Below are positions 23,116 to 32,124 of a DNA stretch of 35,339 nt, piece after piece. Every line of letters begins with the position of its first letter. The first letter of the stretch is position 1. The position numbers were made by a program, and so were the translations under genes. The notes beneath the pieces are model-generated. The model was not told the DNA's origin and did not search any database. It saw only the letters and a list, made by a program, of their open reading frames with translations. The DNA is from Thauera propionica (GTDB lineage: Bacteria; Pseudomonadota; Gammaproteobacteria; Burkholderiales; Rhodocyclaceae), in assembly GCF_002245655.1 (NCBI RefSeq), contig NZ_NOIH01000019.1:1-35339 (forward strand), written 5' to 3'.

Positions 23116-24771
23116 ATGATTCGAGAACCCGAAACCCCCTCCCTGCTGCAGCGCCGCATCTACGGCACCGTCGGCATCGCGGTGCTGGTGGCCCTTTACC
23201 TGCTTGTCGGCCTTGTCGGCCACGACCCCTGGCGCGGCGATGACGCGCGCTACCTGGGTCCGATCCTGAGCATGCTGCGCGGCGAGGGCTGGCTCTTTCC
23301 GATGCTGGCCGGCGAGCCCCTCGTCGACTACCCGCCGCTCTACTACTGGGTGGGCGCCCTGCTGGCCTGGGCCGGAAGCGGCTTCCTCGCACTGCACGAC
23401 GGCGCCCGGCTGGCCAGCGCGGTATTCGTTGCCCTTGGCGTGTATTTCTCGGCCCGCACCGCCGAAGCACTGTATGGCCGTCCTTCCCGGACCCCCGCCG
23501 CACTGCTGACGATGGGTGGGCTCGGGCTCGTGCTGCACGCCCACGAGATCCAGCCCCTGCTCGCAGTGCTGGCCATGCTGGCGATGACGCTGCGCGGGCT
23601 GGCGCTGGTGCCGCAGCAGCCGGTCGCCGGCAGCGTGCTTGCCGCTTTCGGCACGGCCCTGGCATTCCTCGCCGGCGGCATTGGTGCCCTGCTCGCCACC
23701 GCGCCGCTCTTCCCGCTGGTGATGATGCTCAGCGCCGACTGCCGCACCCCGCGCGCCAGTGGCGCGCTGCTGCTGGGACTGTGCCTCGCACTGACGCTGG
23801 CGGCCTTGTGGCCGCTCGCCGTTCACCTGAACCAGCCCGAGCAACTGGGCCTCTGGCTGCGCGACGAATGGGCACGCCTGAGCGGCCCAGGGCTGTCGGG
23901 CGGCGAAGTCGTACGCGGCCTCGAACTGCTGGGCTGGTTCACCTGGCCCCTGTGGCCCATCGTGCTGTGGAGCCTGTGGCGCGCACGACGCACCATCGGC
24001 CAGTTGCGCTGGCTGCTGCCGCTGCTCAGCGCGGTTCTCGTGCTGAGCCATTTCGTCATCCGGGGCGACCTGTCCCAGGCCAACATCCTGCCGCTGATTC
24101 CAGCAATGGCGCTGCTGGCTGCCGCTGGCGTACCCACGCTGCGCCGCGGCGCCGCCAACGCCCTTGACTGGTTCTCGCTGATGAGCCTGGCGGTGTTCGG
24201 CATCCTCGTCTGGCTGGCGTGGTCGGCCCAGGCCGTGGGCTGGCCTCCGGGACTGGCACGTCACGTGGAACGCAACGCGCCCGACTTCGTGCTGCACCAG
24301 CCGGGCCTGCAACTCGCACTCGGCGCCGCGATCACGCTGCTATGGATCGCACTCGTCTCCCGGTTGCCGCGCTCGACCTCGCGGGCGCCGGCAAACTGGG
24401 CCATCGGCCTGACCATGCTGTGGTGCCTGGCGGTCGTGCTGCTGATGCCCTGGTTCGACAACGGCCGCAGTTACCGCGAGACCGTGCGATCGCTGGAAAT
24501 CGCCGTCGCGGGGGAACGCAGCAGCGCGCCCGGCGCCTGCATCGCCAGCACCGGCCTGCCCGAGCACGTGAAGAGCTCGCTGGATTACTTTGCCGGCATC
24601 AGGACCGTACGCATCGTCGGCGACAGCACGCCCTGCCCGCTGCTGCTGGTCTTGAACGACCGCAGGCCCATGATGCGGCTCGCGCCGGAATGGAAACCCG
24701 TGTGGGAATTCCGCCGCGGCGCCGGCCGCCGCGCCGAGACCTTCACGCTGCTGCGGCGCGAAGGGTCCTGA
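23116..24771 (+). CDS. ArnT/PMT-like GT-C membrane glycosyltransferase
   Basis: The 551-residue protein has about 11-12 membrane helices and uses a polyprenyl-phosphate sugar donor, by family analogy. The first periplasmic loop carries DPWRGDDARYLGP (37-49), with the acidic pair that is catalytic in GT-C enzymes, followed by YPPLYYWVGALLAW (72-85), the PPLYYW motif of ArnT. A small periplasmic C-terminal domain starts near residue 455 (FDNGRSYRETVRSLE). ArnT adds aminoarabinose to lipid A, but the donor-synthesis genes (arnBCAD) are absent nearby, so the sugar and acceptor are unknown; an envelope glycan is likely. It is convergent with orn, four bases apart. Confidence 0.82.
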   Translation: MIREPETPSLLQRRIYGTVGIAVLVALYLLVGLVGHDPWRGDDARYLGPILSMLRGEGWLFPMLAGEPLVDYPPLYYWVGALLAWAGSGFLALHDGARLASAVFVALGVYFSARTAEALYGRPSRTPAALLTMGGLGLVLHAHEIQPLLAVLAMLAMTLRGLALVPQQPVAGSVLAAFGTALAFLAGGIGALLATAPLFPLVMMLSADCRTPRASGALLLGLCLALTLAALWPLAVHLNQPEQLGLWLRDEWARLSGPGLSGGEVVRGLELLGWFTWPLWPIVLWSLWRARRTIGQLRWLLPLLSAVLVLSHFVIRGDLSQANILPLIPAMALLAAAGVPTLRRGAANALDWFSLMSLAVFGILVWLAWSAQAVGWPPGLARHVERNAPDFVLHQPGLQLALGAAITLLWIALVSRLPRSTSRAPANWAIGLTMLWCLAVVLLMPWFDNGRSYRETVRSLEIAVAGERSSAPGACIASTGLPEHVKSSLDYFAGIRTVRIVGDSTPCPLLLVLNDRRPMMRLAPEWKPVWEFRRGAGRRAETFTLLRREGS

Positions 24772-24775
24772 TACC

Positions 24776-25324
24776 TCATTCCAGACGCAGGAAGTTGTCG
24801 CGGTAGTGGCGCAGTTCGGAGATCGACTCCTGGATGTCGGCCAGCGCCGTGTGCGCACCCGACTTCTTCACGCCGGCGTACACCTCGGGCCGCCAGCGCT
24901 TGGCGAGTTCCTTCAGCGTCGAGACGTCCAGGTTGCGGTAGTGGAACCAGGCCTCGAACTGCGGCATCCAGCGCGCGAGGAAACGGCGGTCCTGGCACAC
25001 CGAATTGCCGCACATCGGCGAGGTACGCGCGGGCACCCACTCCTTCAGGAAGGCGAGCATCTGGGCCTCGGCCTCGGCCTCCGATACGGTCGACGCGCGC
25101 ACGCGGTCGATGAGGCCGGACTTGCCATGCGTGTTCTTGTTCCAGTCGTCCATCGCATCGAGCACTTCGTCGGGCTGATGCACGGTGATGACCGGCGCCT
25201 CGGCGATGGTCTCCAGCTTCTCATTGGTCAGCACGATGGCGATCTCGATGATGCGATCGCGATCGGGTTCGAGGCCGGTCATCTCCATGTCCAGCCATAT
25301 CAGGGTGTTCGGGTCCTGTGCCAT
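24776..25324 (-). CDS. orn: Oligoribonuclease
   Basis: The 182-residue DEDDh 3'-5' exonuclease degrades 2-5-base RNAs, including pGpG, the product of c-di-GMP breakdown, and is often essential. All catalytic residues are visible: D12 and E14 in [10 protein letters not shown]112 in [10 protein letters not shown], and H158 with D163 in [10 protein letters not shown]. Length equals the family norm. It is divergent from the Ste24-type protease gene with 158 bases between, and convergent with the glycosyltransferase gene. The ATG at 25324 is preceded by AAAGG, rather distant at ten bases. Confidence 0.97.
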   Translation of the reverse strand: MAQDPNTLIWLDMEMTGLEPDRDRIIEIAIVLTNEKLETIAEAPVITVHQPDEVLDAMDDWNKNTHGKSGLIDRVRASTVSEAEAEAQMLAFLKEWVPARTSPMCGNSVCQDRRFLARWMPQFEAWFHYRNLDVSTLKELAKRWRPEVYAGVKKSGAHTALADIQESISELRHYRDNFLRLE

Positions 25325-25482
25325 AATCCGTGCGCCTTTCTGACGTATTCATGCGAAACATTCGAGGGCGCGATTGTGTCACAGAACGTGTTGGCATTCG
25401 GCGCAGACCGGAGCCGGCGCCCGAACCGCCCGTCGCCTGTCGGCCCGGGCCTGCCTGAAACGCTCGACCCCACGACCGCACC

Positions 25483-26757
25483 ATGCCTGCCGACCCTGTT
25501 TCCTCCGCTGCCAGCGGCTTCGCCGCCCTCTTCGTCACGCTGCTGCTGTTGAGCCTGGTCGTCAAGACCAGCCTCATGCGACGCCAGATCCGCCATGTGC
25601 TGGCGCGCCGCGAGCAAGTGCCGCAGGCCTTCGCCGAATCGATCACCCTCGCCTCGCATCAACGCGCAGCCGACTACACCGCGGCGCGCATGCGCCTGGC
25701 GATGTCCGAGATCGCGGTGAGTGCGCTGTTCGTGCTGCTGCTCACGCTGGGCGGCGGACTGCAGGCGATCCATGACGCCTGGTCCGCGGCGTTCGCACCG
25801 GGCGGCATCGCCCACGGCGTGGCCCTGCTGGCGACGCTTGGCGTACTCGGCTGGTTCATCGATCTGCCGTTCGTGCTGATCAAGACCTTCGTCATCGAAA
25901 AACGCTTCGGTTTCAACCGCATGACGCCGCGCCTGTTCGCGGCCGACACAGCGCGCGAGGCGGCACTGGCCGCGGCAATCGGCCTGCCTTTGCTGGCGGT
26001 TCTGCTGTGGCTGACCGCCGCGATGGGCAGCCTGTGGTGGCTGTGGGTATGGGCCTTCTGGCTGTCGTTCAACCTGCTGGTGATGCTGATCTGGCCGACC
26101 TTCATCGCGCCGCTGTTCAACCGCTTCACCCCGCTCGCCGACGAGGCACTGAAGGCGCGCGTCGAAGGCCTACTGGCGCGCTGCGGCTTCCAGTCCAAGG
26201 GCCTGTTCGTCATGGACGGCTCGCGCCGCTCGGCCCACGGCAATGCCTACTTCACCGGCTTCGGTGGATCGAAACGCATCGTGTTCTTCGACACCCTGCT
26301 CGACAAGCTCAACGCCGACGAGGTCGAGGCGGTGCTGGCGCACGAACTGGGGCACTTCCGCCACCGCCACATCCTTAAGCGCCTGGCCGTCCTCGCCCCC
26401 GCCAGCCTGGCCCTGCTCGCCCTGCTGGGCTGGCTGATCGAACAGCCTTGGTTCTTCAGCGGCCTGGGCAGCGCGGCCACCGACACCGCGACCGCGCTGG
26501 CGCTGTTCTTCCTGGTGTTGCCGGCCTTCACATTCCCGCTCGCCCCGGTCCTTAGCTACTGGTCGCGGGTGCACGAGTTCGAAGCCGATGCCTATGCCGC
26601 GCAGCAGACGCGCGCAGCCGATCTTGTCGCCGCGCTGGTCAAGCTGTACCGCGACAATGCCTCGACGCTGACGCCCGACCCCTTGTACTCGCGTTTCTTC
26701 GATTCACACCCGCCTGCTGCCTTGCGCGTCGCCCGCCTGCAATCCCTGCAGCCCTGA
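25483..26757 (+). CDS. M48 family (Ste24/CAAX-type) integral membrane zinc protease
   Basis: The 424-residue inner-membrane metalloprotease has an N-terminal Ste24-like domain with several helices (about 12-30, 75-95, 110-135, 160-205). The zinc motif is HELGH (287-291), with the third ligand in HEFEADAYA (E367), and the NRFTPL and NAYFTGFGGSKRIVFFDTLL motifs are also present. In yeast Ste24 trims prenylated proteins; bacterial homologues lack prenylated substrates and probably clear misfolded or stuck membrane proteins, like HtpX and YhfN. It is followed by the cytochrome c gene (23 bases) and rsgA in the same direction, so the three are likely one transcript. The start has no evident Shine-Dalgarno. 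Confidence 0.9.
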   Translation: MPADPVSSAASGFAALFVTLLLLSLVVKTSLMRRQIRHVLARREQVPQAFAESITLASHQRAADYTAARMRLAMSEIAVSALFVLLLTLGGGLQAIHDAWSAAFAPGGIAHGVALLATLGVLGWFIDLPFVLIKTFVIEKRFGFNRMTPRLFAADTAREAALAAAIGLPLLAVLLWLTAAMGSLWWLWVWAFWLSFNLLVMLIWPTFIAPLFNRFTPLADEALKARVEGLLARCGFQSKGLFVMDGSRRSAHGNAYFTGFGGSKRIVFFDTLLDKLNADEVEAVLAHELGHFRHRHILKRLAVLAPASLALLALLGWLIEQPWFFSGLGSAATDTATALALFFLVLPAFTFPLAPVLSYWSRVHEFEADAYAAQQTRAADLVAALVKLYRDNASTLTPDPLYSRFFDSHPPAALRVARLQSLQP

Positions 26758-26780
26758 GCCCCACTGGAGGAGACGAGAAG

Positions 26781-27122
26781 ATGAAGACCCTGAGCAACCC
26801 TGCCCTGCAGGCGATCCGCGTCGCCGCCGTCGCACTGGTCGTGGGCGTAGCCGCGCCCGCCGCTGCCGATCCCTTCCCGGGCGCCGACCTCGCCGTGGCC
26901 AAGCAGACGCATGCCGCACAATGCGTCGAATGCCACGCCAAGCGCTTCGGCGGTGAGGACGGTTCGGAGATATACACCCGCTTCGACCGTCGCGTCACGA
27001 CGCCGAGCGGACTTGCACAGCAGCTCACCGCCTGTACCACGATGCTCAACCTCGACCTTTTCCCCGAAGACGAGCATCACCTCGCGGGCTATCTCAACAC
27101 GCACTACTACAAGTTTCAGTGA
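26781..27122 (+). CDS. Small c-type cytochrome
   Basis: The 113-residue precursor has a signal peptide of about 29 residues (hydrophobic core AIRVAAVALVVGVAAPAAA) and one heme-c motif, CVECH (C48-H52). The C-terminal helix LAGYLNTHYYKF resembles the last helix of class I cytochromes c. Candidate distal ligands are M88 and histidines near 98-99; an extra cysteine (C84) is present. It should be a periplasmic electron carrier or heme sensor; the partner is unknown. A strong GGAGGAG Shine-Dalgarno precedes the ATG. Its TGA overlaps the GTG start of rsgA by four bases, implying coupled translation of a periplasmic heme protein with a ribosome assembly GTPase. Confidence 0.85.
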   Translation: MKTLSNPALQAIRVAAVALVVGVAAPAAADPFPGADLAVAKQTHAAQCVECHAKRFGGEDGSEIYTRFDRRVTTPSGLAQQLTACTTMLNLDLFPEDEHHLAGYLNTHYYKFQ

Positions 27123-28063
27123 GCCAACGAAACCAGCGCAGTAACAAGGGGGGTAACGCGATCGAGGGCGTGATCGTCGCAGCCTTCGGTCGCCATTACG
27201 AAGTCGCAACGCCGGCGGGCCGCCTGCAGAGCTACCCGCGCGGCAAGAAAAGCAGCTTCGCCTGCGGCGACCAGGTCGCGGTCCTTCCCGGCGGCGACGG
27301 CCAAGGCGTCATCGAAACCCTGCGCCCGCGCCGCAACCTGTTGTGGCGTTCGGACGCTTTCCGCGAAAAGCTGATCGCCGCGAACCTCAGCCATATCCTC
27401 ATCGTTGTCGCGACCGAGCCCGGCTTCTCGGACCTGCTCGTATCACGCTGCATCGTCGCTGCCGAAAGCCAGGACATCACGCCGCTGATCGTGCTGAACA
27501 AGGCCGACCTGGGTGAACGCCTCGAGGCCGCACGCGCGCAGCTCGCGCCCTTTCGCGCACTCGGTTACGAGGTCATCGAAGTGTCGGCCCTGCACGGTGC
27601 CGAGGGGCTGTTGAAGCGGCTGGCGGGGCTTCACGCCATCCTCGTGGGGCAGTCCGGCATGGGCAAATCGACGCTCACCAACGCGCTGATCCCGGAGGCG
27701 AACGCGGCAACGCGTGAGATCTCCGAAGCGCTGGATTCGGGCAAGCACACCACGACCTTCGCCCGCCTCTACGCGCTGGACGGAACTGCACCCGACAACG
27801 CCCACGGCTGGCTGATCGACAGCCCCGGCCTGCAGGTCTTCGGTCTGGCGCACCTCACACCCGACGACCTCGCCGAGTCCTTCATCGAATTTCGCCCGCT
27901 GCTTGGCCGGTGCCGCTTCCGCGACTGCCGGCACGAAGCCGAGCCCGGTTGTGCGCTGCTGGCGGCACTGGCCGACGGTCGCATCCATCCGCGGCGCTTC
28001 GAGCACTACCGCGCAATCCGCGCCGAGATTGCCGAAGCGAAACGACTGAACCCCGGCTGGTAA
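27119..28063 (+). CDS. rsgA: Ribosome small subunit maturation GTPase RsgA (YjeQ)
   Basis: The 314-residue circularly permuted GTPase acts late in 30S assembly. The N-terminal OB fold (about 10-75) is followed by the permuted G-domain: NKAD (G4, 127-130) precedes the P-loop GQSGMGKST (177-185) and G3 DSPG (234-237). The C-terminal zinc knuckle has C265, C270, H272 and C278. The start is a GTG at 27119 overlapping the cytochrome stop (GTGA); this is the only start that keeps the short basic N-terminal tail. RsgA is often stringent-response regulated through (p)ppGpp binding. It is convergent with the hydrolase gene, nine bases away. Confidence 0.96.
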   Translation: MSQRNQRSNKGGNAIEGVIVAAFGRHYEVATPAGRLQSYPRGKKSSFACGDQVAVLPGGDGQGVIETLRPRRNLLWRSDAFREKLIAANLSHILIVVATEPGFSDLLVSRCIVAAESQDITPLIVLNKADLGERLEAARAQLAPFRALGYEVIEVSALHGAEGLLKRLAGLHAILVGQSGMGKSTLTNALIPEANAATREISEALDSGKHTTTFARLYALDGTAPDNAHGWLIDSPGLQVFGLAHLTPDDLAESFIEFRPLLGRCRFRDCRHEAEPGCALLAALADGRIHPRRFEHYRAIRAEIAEAKRLNPGW

Positions 28064-28072
28064 GCCCGGGAC

Positions 28073-28996
28073 TCAGCCCTCCATCAGGAAGTCGCGGACG
28101 ACGGCGATCTGCTCGGGATCCATCAGCATCGGCGCATGCCCGACGCCGGCGAACTCGACCGTCCGCGCTCGTGGCCCCTGCTCGGCCATGGCGAGAAAGG
28201 TCGAGCGCTCAAGCAGGTCGGACTCGGCGCCACGCAGAGCCAGCGTCGGACAGGCAACGCGTTCGTAGACCGGCCACAGGTCGATATCCTCATTCACCGG
28301 CGCCGCGCGGAAGACCTCACCCAGGCCCGGGTCATACACCATCGCAAAGCCGCCGCCGGGACCACCCACCGGACGCACCGAGAACTCGGTGAGATGGCGC
28401 CACTGGGCATCCGTCAGCGGACCGAAGGGCGCGCTCACCATGCGGATATAGGCCTCGGCCACCTCCATCGTCGGAAACCGCGGCGCCGTCCCCACGTACT
28501 GAGCGATGCGCTGCAGCGACACTGCGGTGATCACCGGGCCGACGTCGTTGAGCACCAGCCGCGATATCGGCGTATGCGGCTGGCTGGCGACGAGCATGCC
28601 GATGATGCCGCCCATCGAGGTGCCGACCCAGCTGACCTGCTCGACGTTGAGCCGCGCGATGAGCGTGATCATGTCCGCCACATAGAGCGGGAAACCATAG
28701 TCGGTCTTGACCGCCAGCCAGTCGCTGCGCCCGCGACCCACCACGTCCGGACACACGACGCGGAAATCGTCGGCCAGCGCCTGGGCGAGATCGTCGAAAT
28801 CGCGCCCGTTGCGCGTCAGCCCATGGACACAGACCACGACGCGGGGGTTGTCCGGCGCCCCCCACTCCGTGTAGGCCATGCGATGCAGGCCATGGGGTCC
28901 AATGCACTGGACGTGTCGTTCGCGTACCCCGTGCCCCGGGCGTTGCATTCGATGAGACGACGGAACGGCAGTGTTCGGATCGGAAGACAGGGACAT
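28073..28996 (-). CDS. Alpha/beta-fold hydrolase
   Basis: The 307-residue serine hydrolase has the oxyanion HG in VVVCVHGLTRNGRDFDDLA (about 53-71), the nucleophile elbow GTSMGG (S127), an acid residue in LALRGAESDLL, and the histidine in FAGVGHAPMLMDPEQ. The catalytic triad is complete. There is no signal peptide, so it is cytoplasmic. Proteins of this pattern include esterases and polyester or lactone hydrolases; the substrate is not predictable. The first about 25 residues are polar and of low similarity to the fold, and no Shine-Dalgarno precedes the ATG, so a later start (ATG at codon 17) is possible. It precedes no obvious partner; comEC lies 71 bases upstream in the same direction. Confidence 0.82.
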   Translation of the reverse strand: MSLSSDPNTAVPSSHRMQRPGHGVRERHVQCIGPHGLHRMAYTEWGAPDNPRVVVCVHGLTRNGRDFDDLAQALADDFRVVCPDVVGRGRSDWLAVKTDYGFPLYVADMITLIARLNVEQVSWVGTSMGGIIGMLVASQPHTPISRLVLNDVGPVITAVSLQRIAQYVGTAPRFPTMEVAEAYIRMVSAPFGPLTDAQWRHLTEFSVRPVGGPGGGFAMVYDPGLGEVFRAAPVNEDIDLWPVYERVACPTLALRGAESDLLERSTFLAMAEQGPRARTVEFAGVGHAPMLMDPEQIAVVRDFLMEG

Positions 28997-29067
28997 GGCA
29001 GCGGTGTGTGATTAATGGCGACGGGCCCGAGTCTAGCACCGGCGCGTGCCGGCCCCCGGCCAAGCAC

Positions 29068-31434
29068 TCAGCGCCCGTGCCAGTAGCGGGGTTCCACCAT
29101 GCGATGCGCGCTCAGTTCGATGCGGCTGTTCTGCCCGGGCGGAAACAGCGCCTGGACCGCCCCCTGGCTGTCCGTCCGCCAGTTGCGCGCCCCGGCCTGT
29201 GCCCAGCGTGCCCAGACTTCGGGATGCGGGTGGCCGAACGCATTGCGGTGGCCGGCAGAATGGATCACCGCCTCGGGCAAGGTCGCTGCGACGAACGCGT
29301 CCGATGACGAGGAGCGGCTGCCATGATGGCTGCTGACCACGACATCGGCCGTCAACTCCCCTCCACGCGAGCGCGCCACGATGTCACGCTCAGCCGCGGC
29401 ACCGATGTCACCGGTGAGCAGCAGGCTCCCTGCAGCGTTGCTGACCCTGAGCACGCAGGAACCGTCGTTGTCCTCCCGCGGCGCGGCCTGCTGCGGTTGC
29501 CGCAGCGGGTGCAGAACCTCGAAGCGAACCCCATCCCATTCCCAGCCTGCCCCTGTAACACAAGCGGCCACGCGGGCGCCATCCACGCCTGTCACAGGCA
29601 AGGCTTCGGAGAGTCCACCGCCGACCAGCCAGCGCTCAACCGCGATGCCGTGGCCGACGCTCTCTGCCCCGCCGACATGATCCTGGTCACCGTGGGAAAG
29701 CACCACAGAGTGCAGCCGGATCACACCGGACGCCTCGAGATAGGGCAACACCACGCGGCTGCCGGCGTCGGCGTTCGCGCCATAGGGCGGACCGGCATCG
29801 AACAGCAGATCGTGGCCGGATGTCTGTACGTGCACAGCAAGCCCCTGACCGACATCGAGCACTGTCACCCTGAACGCGCCATCTTCCGGACGCGCGCCCT
29901 GCCAGGCCAGAAGGGCGGCAACCAGCACCGCCGCCGCCGGCCGCCCCGGCGTGCCCCGCGGCAGCAGCAACACCGCCATCCCAAGCACCGCAGCCAGCGC
30001 CAGCCACAAGGGCGGTGTCGACTGACGCCACAGCGCCATATCCAACGCAGACAGCCACTCCACCCAGACCATCATCAGGGCCGTCACACCATGCGCCAGA
30101 TGCAATGGAAGCTCAAGCGGCAGCAGCGCGGCAAGCAGCACCAGCGGCGCCACGACGAAGCTGACGATCGGGATCGCAACCGCATTGGCTAGCGGCGACA
30201 GCAGCGGAAATGCATTGAACATCAGCACCAGCAAGGGCAGCAGCGCCAGGCTGATACCCATCTGGACGCGCAGCGCGGCCCTCCACCGCGGCCCCCGCGC
30301 GGGCCGACCGGTGATCAGCATCAGGATCACCCCCACGGCGCCGAAGGACAACCAGAAGCCCGCAGACAGGCAGGCCCACGGATCGAAGGTCAGCACGCAC
30401 AGCAGCGCCGCCGCCAGCACGCGCGACGGCGCTGGCCGTCGACCGCACAACAGCGCGGCGACGACCACGAACAGCATGATCAACGCGCGCTGCACCGGAA
30501 TGCCCAGGCCTGCCAGCAAAGCATAGGCAGCCGCGGCTACCAGCGCGGCAAGCGCCTGAGCCTTGCGTACGGGCCACCGCAACACCATCGTCGGCTGGCG
30601 GCGCCAGGCCCAGCCGACGATGGCACCCGCAGCCGCCGCTACCAACGTCACATGCAATCCGGAGATGGCGACCAGGTGGCCGACACCTGTGCGACGGAAC
30701 ACCTCCCACTGTGCCGGCGGGATGCCACGCTGCTCGCCGATCGCCAGTGCGACCAGCATCCCGGCATAGGCTCGGTCACCGAGCACGTTGGCATAGCGCT
30801 CCCGCAGGCCGCCCCTGAGCCGGTGAACCCACTGCATGGCCGACCCAGGCACCTCATCCAGTCGCTCCGCAGACCCACGCACATACCCGGTGGCGCGGAC
30901 ACCCCGCTCCAGCAGCCAGGCCTCGTAGTCGAACCCACCGGGATTGGCTTGACCGTGCGGACGCTTCAGACGCACCGCAAAGCGCCACGCCTCGCCGGCC
31001 TGCACGACCGGCGGCGGCGCCGCACTACCGCGGGGGCGATACCACGACAGCAGCACGTGGCGCGGCACGCCCTCGGGCGGCGACGCAATCTCGAAACGAA
31101 AACGCACGCCGTCGTCCAGCAGCTGGGGCAGATCCGCCACCCGCCCGTCAATCACCATATCGAGACTTTCGAGCTCGCCCCTCAGCGCATCGGCCAGGCG
31201 CCAGTCTGCGCGAACCGCGGCCCAGGAGAAGCCGAGCACACAAGCGGCCGCGCAGACTAGGCCGCGTTGCGCCAGACGCCATGACCAAGGTACCGGGCGC
31301 GCAGCCCGCAGGTAGCCGAGCGACAGCAGCGCGGCCACCACGACAAAAGCGGGCACCACGTCCGCCGCCGGCAGTTCGGGCTGCATCTGCAGTGCGACGA
31401 CGCCCACGACAAAGCTTGCGGCGAAAAGTCTCAT
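29068..31434 (-). CDS. comEC: DNA internalisation competence protein ComEC/Rec2
   Basis: The 788-residue inner-membrane protein forms the channel that brings transforming single-stranded DNA into the cytoplasm. Order: an N-terminal DUF4131/OB region (about 20-210), a competence domain with many helices containing ERYANVLGDRAYAGMLVALAIGEQ and HLVAISGLHVTLVAA, and a C-terminal metallo-beta-lactamase-like domain with VLSHGDQDHVGGAES (HxDxDH) and VSSHHGSRSSSSDAF. The metal-binding residues look intact, suggesting a nuclease role. The length is full. The ATG at 31434 starts with the usual hydrophobic MRLFAASFVVGV; a longer frame to 31497 adds 21 unlikely residues. It is divergent from the DUF2062 gene. 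Natural transformation is possible but other competence genes are outside the window. Confidence 0.94.
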   Translation of the reverse strand: MRLFAASFVVGVVALQMQPELPAADVVPAFVVVAALLSLGYLRAARPVPWSWRLAQRGLVCAAACVLGFSWAAVRADWRLADALRGELESLDMVIDGRVADLPQLLDDGVRFRFEIASPPEGVPRHVLLSWYRPRGSAAPPPVVQAGEAWRFAVRLKRPHGQANPGGFDYEAWLLERGVRATGYVRGSAERLDEVPGSAMQWVHRLRGGLRERYANVLGDRAYAGMLVALAIGEQRGIPPAQWEVFRRTGVGHLVAISGLHVTLVAAAAGAIVGWAWRRQPTMVLRWPVRKAQALAALVAAAAYALLAGLGIPVQRALIMLFVVVAALLCGRRPAPSRVLAAALLCVLTFDPWACLSAGFWLSFGAVGVILMLITGRPARGPRWRAALRVQMGISLALLPLLVLMFNAFPLLSPLANAVAIPIVSFVVAPLVLLAALLPLELPLHLAHGVTALMMVWVEWLSALDMALWRQSTPPLWLALAAVLGMAVLLLPRGTPGRPAAAVLVAALLAWQGARPEDGAFRVTVLDVGQGLAVHVQTSGHDLLFDAGPPYGANADAGSRVVLPYLEASGVIRLHSVVLSHGDQDHVGGAESVGHGIAVERWLVGGGLSEALPVTGVDGARVAACVTGAGWEWDGVRFEVLHPLRQPQQAAPREDNDGSCVLRVSNAAGSLLLTGDIGAAAERDIVARSRGGELTADVVVSSHHGSRSSSSDAFVAATLPEAVIHSAGHRNAFGHPHPEVWARWAQAGARNWRTDSQGAVQALFPPGQNSRIELSAHRMVEPRYWHGR

Positions 31435-31578
31435 GTCGAAATGTTGCCATTGGCATACGCAGCAGACAACCGGAGCATCGACCAACACCTGTCGCATTCA
31501 CTTTCTGCGACACATTCGCCGCCTTCGACCCTGCGTTGCCCCGCTGGCCCGCTGCTAGACTCTCGCCCACCAGAGATC

Positions 31579-32124
31579 ATGCGCAAACGACTCAAGAATT
31601 TCCTGCCCGATCACGCCGCGATTCACGACAATCGCTGGCTGAGGCCGTTCGCCTCAACGCTGCTTCATCCGCGCCTGTGGCACCTCAACCGCCATTCGGC
31701 GGCGGGCGCGGTGGCAGTCGGTCTGTTCTGCGGCCTTATCCCCGGGCCACTGCAGATGCTCGGCGCGGCCGTCTTTTGCGTGCTCTTCCGGGTAAATCTG
31801 CCGCTGGCGCTGATCACAACCCTGTACAGCAATCCGCTGACCATCGTCCCTCTGTATGTCCTCGCCTTCGGCCTCGGCAAGCTGGCACTGGGTGATGGCG
31901 AAGCCGAGTTCACGGCGCCCCCGGACCTCGAAGGCCTTGCCTTCGCCAACTGGATTCCTGCGCTCACCGACTGGATGGCGAGCCTCGGCAAACCACTCGC
32001 GCTCGGGCTGGTACTGCTGGCCGCCCTGCTCTCAGTGAGCGGCTATGTCGCAGTCAAATGGACCTGGCGCGTCTGGCTGATCCGTCAGTGGCGCAAGCGG
32101 CAGGCAAAAGGTCGGCAGCCGTAA
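31579..32124 (+). CDS. DUF2062 family membrane protein
   Basis: The 181-residue protein has the DUF2062 core: HPRLWHLNRHSAAGAVAVGLFCGLIPGPLQML, followed by NLPLALITTLYSNPLTIVPLYVLAFGLG, and a final membrane helix LGLVLLAALLSVSGYVAV with a basic tail. It has about three to four helices. The family is widespread in proteobacteria with no established function. The ATG at 31579 gives the family N-terminus MRKRLKNFLPD; a longer frame adds 46 residues without likeness to the family. Its last codon and stop, CCGTAA, are the first bases of the long repeat shared with the MCP region. It is convergent with the first MCP gene. Confidence 0.83.
   Translation: MRKRLKNFLPDHAAIHDNRWLRPFASTLLHPRLWHLNRHSAAGAVAVGLFCGLIPGPLQMLGAAVFCVLFRVNLPLALITTLYSNPLTIVPLYVLAFGLGKLALGDGEAEFTAPPDLEGLAFANWIPALTDWMASLGKPLALGLVLLAALLSVSGYVAVKWTWRVWLIRQWRKRQAKGRQP

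Noticed and set aside
29068-31497. Longer 809-residue ComEC start at 31497
   Set aside because: The extra 21 residues (with three Cys) have no Shine-Dalgarno, precede a normal hydrophobic ComEC start and run into the divergent promoter region.
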